From NCBI RefSeq assembly GCF_938028185.1, contig NZ_CALJAH010000080.1, positions 1 through 23,360 on the forward strand: a stretch of DNA of 23,360 nt, read 5' to 3'. The stretch comes from an uncultured Cardiobacterium sp. GTDB taxonomy: Bacteria; Pseudomonadota; Gammaproteobacteria; Cardiobacteriales; Cardiobacteriaceae. The translations under genes and the position numbers were made by a program. Of this stretch, positions 22,120-23,360 are shown piece by piece. Each line of letters begins with the position of its first letter. Position 1 is the stretch's first letter. The notes under the pieces were generated by a model that was not told where the DNA came from, did not search any database, and saw nothing but the letters and a program-made list of their open reading frames with translations.

Positions 22120-23253
22120 ATGCTCGCCTTTACCCTCTTCTATCAATTGTCCGCCATAGTCTTCTTCTCCGTCCTTACCTACCCCAATCTCCCGCCCGAC
22201 CCGGCACTCATCGCTCAACTGGAGCAGGCGCGCCCGGCGGTCAGCGGCCAAAATGGCTATGCGGCGTTACGCGCCATACCCCTGAAAGCAAGCGACAATT
22301 TGCCCAAAGACCTGCCCCGGTGCGGGCGTGATACCCCCGATTGCCTCGCCCAGGCGCGCGAACACCTCGCCGGGTGGCGGGCGATTGCACCGGCATGGCG
22401 CGAAACCTGGCAGATGCAGGACGCCATGCTGGACGCGCTGCGGCAATACGATTACTTCCGTCCGCTGCCGGAGCAGTACAACGGCAAGACATGGCCGACA
22501 TTTGTGCTGCCCCTGCTAGGCACCAGCCTGAACGCCTACCGCTTCGCCGCTGGTGAGCACGACGCGGCACTGCATGGCGCCTGTCGCGATGCCAAACTCG
22601 GCCTGCGCTTCATCCAGAGCCACGGGCTGGTGCTGCAAAGTCTGGTTGGCATTGCGCTGGTGGAGCGCAATATCGCCTTGCTCGCGCAAATGCGGGCGGA
22701 ACTGCCGCCGGATGCGCCATTGCCCGCCGACTGCGGCGCCTTGCAAGCGCAGCCCGCCGAAATCATCGCCCTTTGCCCGCTGATGTATGCCGACTGGCTG
22801 GGCTATAGCGAGGCGATGCGCGAGGCAGATGCTGAAGTCGCTACCAGCATGAAGGATGATGCAGAAAAATCCTTCTATTTCATTACAGAGCGGCAGATGC
22901 GCGCGCAAACCCTCTACGAAAACAGCCGCTATTGCGCGCCGGAAATCCTCGCTGCCATCGCCCGCGACGAAGTGCGCATACCCGCGCCGGAGCGCTGGCC
23001 GAAATACTGTTCGCCCATCAATACGCTTTGCCGTTTCGCCTGGCATGACCGTAGCAGAGACCAGGCAGGCCTGCTCAATGCCAATCGCTATCTGCGTGCC
23101 TTTGCGCTGTTGCGCCACCCGAACGCGCCGCTGCCGCCCGGCTATAGCCGCGATGGCGACACGCTCACCTTTACCCTGCACCCGGAACAACGCGACAAAA
23201 ATATCGCCCGCACCGTTACCCTGCCGCTACCCGGCAGCCGCGTGCCGCAATGA
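22120..23253 (+). CDS. Eight-cysteine exported protein family, copy C (unknown function)
   Basis: This 377-residue paralogue is close to copy A. The hydrophobic N-terminus is FTLFYQLSAIVFFSVLTY (4-21), then PNLPPDPALIAQLEQARPAV. Motifs QYDYFRP (109-115), AYRFAAGE (139-146) and RDAKLGLRFIQSHGL (156-170) follow. From AYRFAAGE to the CPLMYxxWLG block, A and C differ at only about 12 of 90 positions, while flanking parts differ much more. Cysteines are at 68, 75, 155, 205, 219, 272, 297 and 304, with none elsewhere. The ATG at 22120 has GAGG upstream, as in copy A. It lies on the plus strand after lptG, behind a structured 205-bp gap. A weak GGGCG/CGCCC hairpin follows at 23262-23278. Function unknown; an envelope role is inferred. 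Confidence 0.85.
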   Translation: MLAFTLFYQLSAIVFFSVLTYPNLPPDPALIAQLEQARPAVSGQNGYAALRAIPLKASDNLPKDLPRCGRDTPDCLAQAREHLAGWRAIAPAWRETWQMQDAMLDALRQYDYFRPLPEQYNGKTWPTFVLPLLGTSLNAYRFAAGEHDAALHGACRDAKLGLRFIQSHGLVLQSLVGIALVERNIALLAQMRAELPPDAPLPADCGALQAQPAEIIALCPLMYADWLGYSEAMREADAEVATSMKDDAEKSFYFITERQMRAQTLYENSRYCAPEILAAIARDEVRIPAPERWPKYCSPINTLCRFAWHDRSRDQAGLLNANRYLRAFALLRHPNAPLPPGYSRDGDTLTFTLHPEQRDKNIARTVTLPLPGSRVPQ

Positions 23254-23278
23254 CAAGCGGCGGGCGGCTTATTCGCCC

Positions 23279-23360
23279 TAAGGGCTGTTTACAATTGAAA
23301 AATCCCCCTCCTCCGCAGGGCGAAACCCGCAGCGGGCGGGTTCCGTGCGTAGGGTGTGTG
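23279..23360. repeat. Second copy of the 5356-type dispersed repeat (runs off window)
   Basis: Bases 23279-23335 match 5356-5412 with few differences: the same opening (G-rich, then TGTTT), a GAAAAATCCCCCTCC block, then GCAGGGCGAA-CCCGCAGCGG. After about 23340 the two copies diverge or the element is cut by the window end. It shows that this is a dispersed family and not a local structure. Confidence 0.7.

Noticed and set aside
23262..23278. GGGCG/CGCCC hairpin as a terminator for copy C
   Set aside because: The stem is only 5 bp and no T-run follows; it is noted only as a weak possibility.

Overview
The window is GC-rich, densely coded bacterial chromosome. The gene order pepA-rsmG-parA-parB-atpIBEFHAGDC, with lptF-lptG divergent from pepA, indicates a gammaproteobacterium. 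The style of the small dispersed repeats and the 8-cysteine paralogue family made me think of Cardiobacteriaceae (Cardiobacterium-like). That assignment is an impression from reading, not a search result. No rRNA, tRNA, CRISPR array or full-length transposase gene was seen.

Region 1 (1-5352) is a tellurite-resistance-type (Ter) stress island. On the minus strand lie a phosphoribosyltransferase with a TRSP C-terminal domain and, downstream, a HAD phosphatase cut by the window edge. Divergent from them are a TerZ/TerD-type protein, a TerY-type VWA protein, a second TerD-family protein with a degenerate calcium loop, a RelB/RelE toxin-antitoxin pair, and a second TerY-type VWA protein. Two different MITE-like palindromic elements are inserted here, one directly upstream of each VWA gene. 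The second lies in the 3' end of relE, and its target duplication lets the original RelE C-terminus be reconstructed. Genes of this kind form the Ter module predicted to make and sense a nucleoside-like metabolite in stress or phage responses.

Region 2 (5353-8983) holds a roughly 200-bp repeat, a nitronate monooxygenase gene, and two tandem genes for exported-looking proteins of one unrecognised family (called ECP here, for eight-cysteine protein). All three genes lie on the minus strand and may be co-transcribed. A third ECP gene lies at 22120-23253. The three proteins share exactly eight cysteines and have no others, share long core motifs, and have a hydrophobic N-terminus. This is the best candidate here for undescribed biology.

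Region 3 (9005-19712, minus strand) is housekeeping: pepA, rsmG, parA and parB with overlapping or close junctions, then the complete nine-gene F1Fo ATP synthase operon atpI-B-E-F-H-A-G-D-C, ended by a strong terminator. A near-consensus sigma70 promoter lies so close to atpI that its mRNA would have a leader of only about 8 nt. Region 4 (19810-21914, plus strand) is lptF-lptG, the permease pair of the lipopolysaccharide exporter, with an ATGA overlap. The third ECP gene follows, behind a structured 205-bp leader, and the window ends in another copy of the region-2 repeat.
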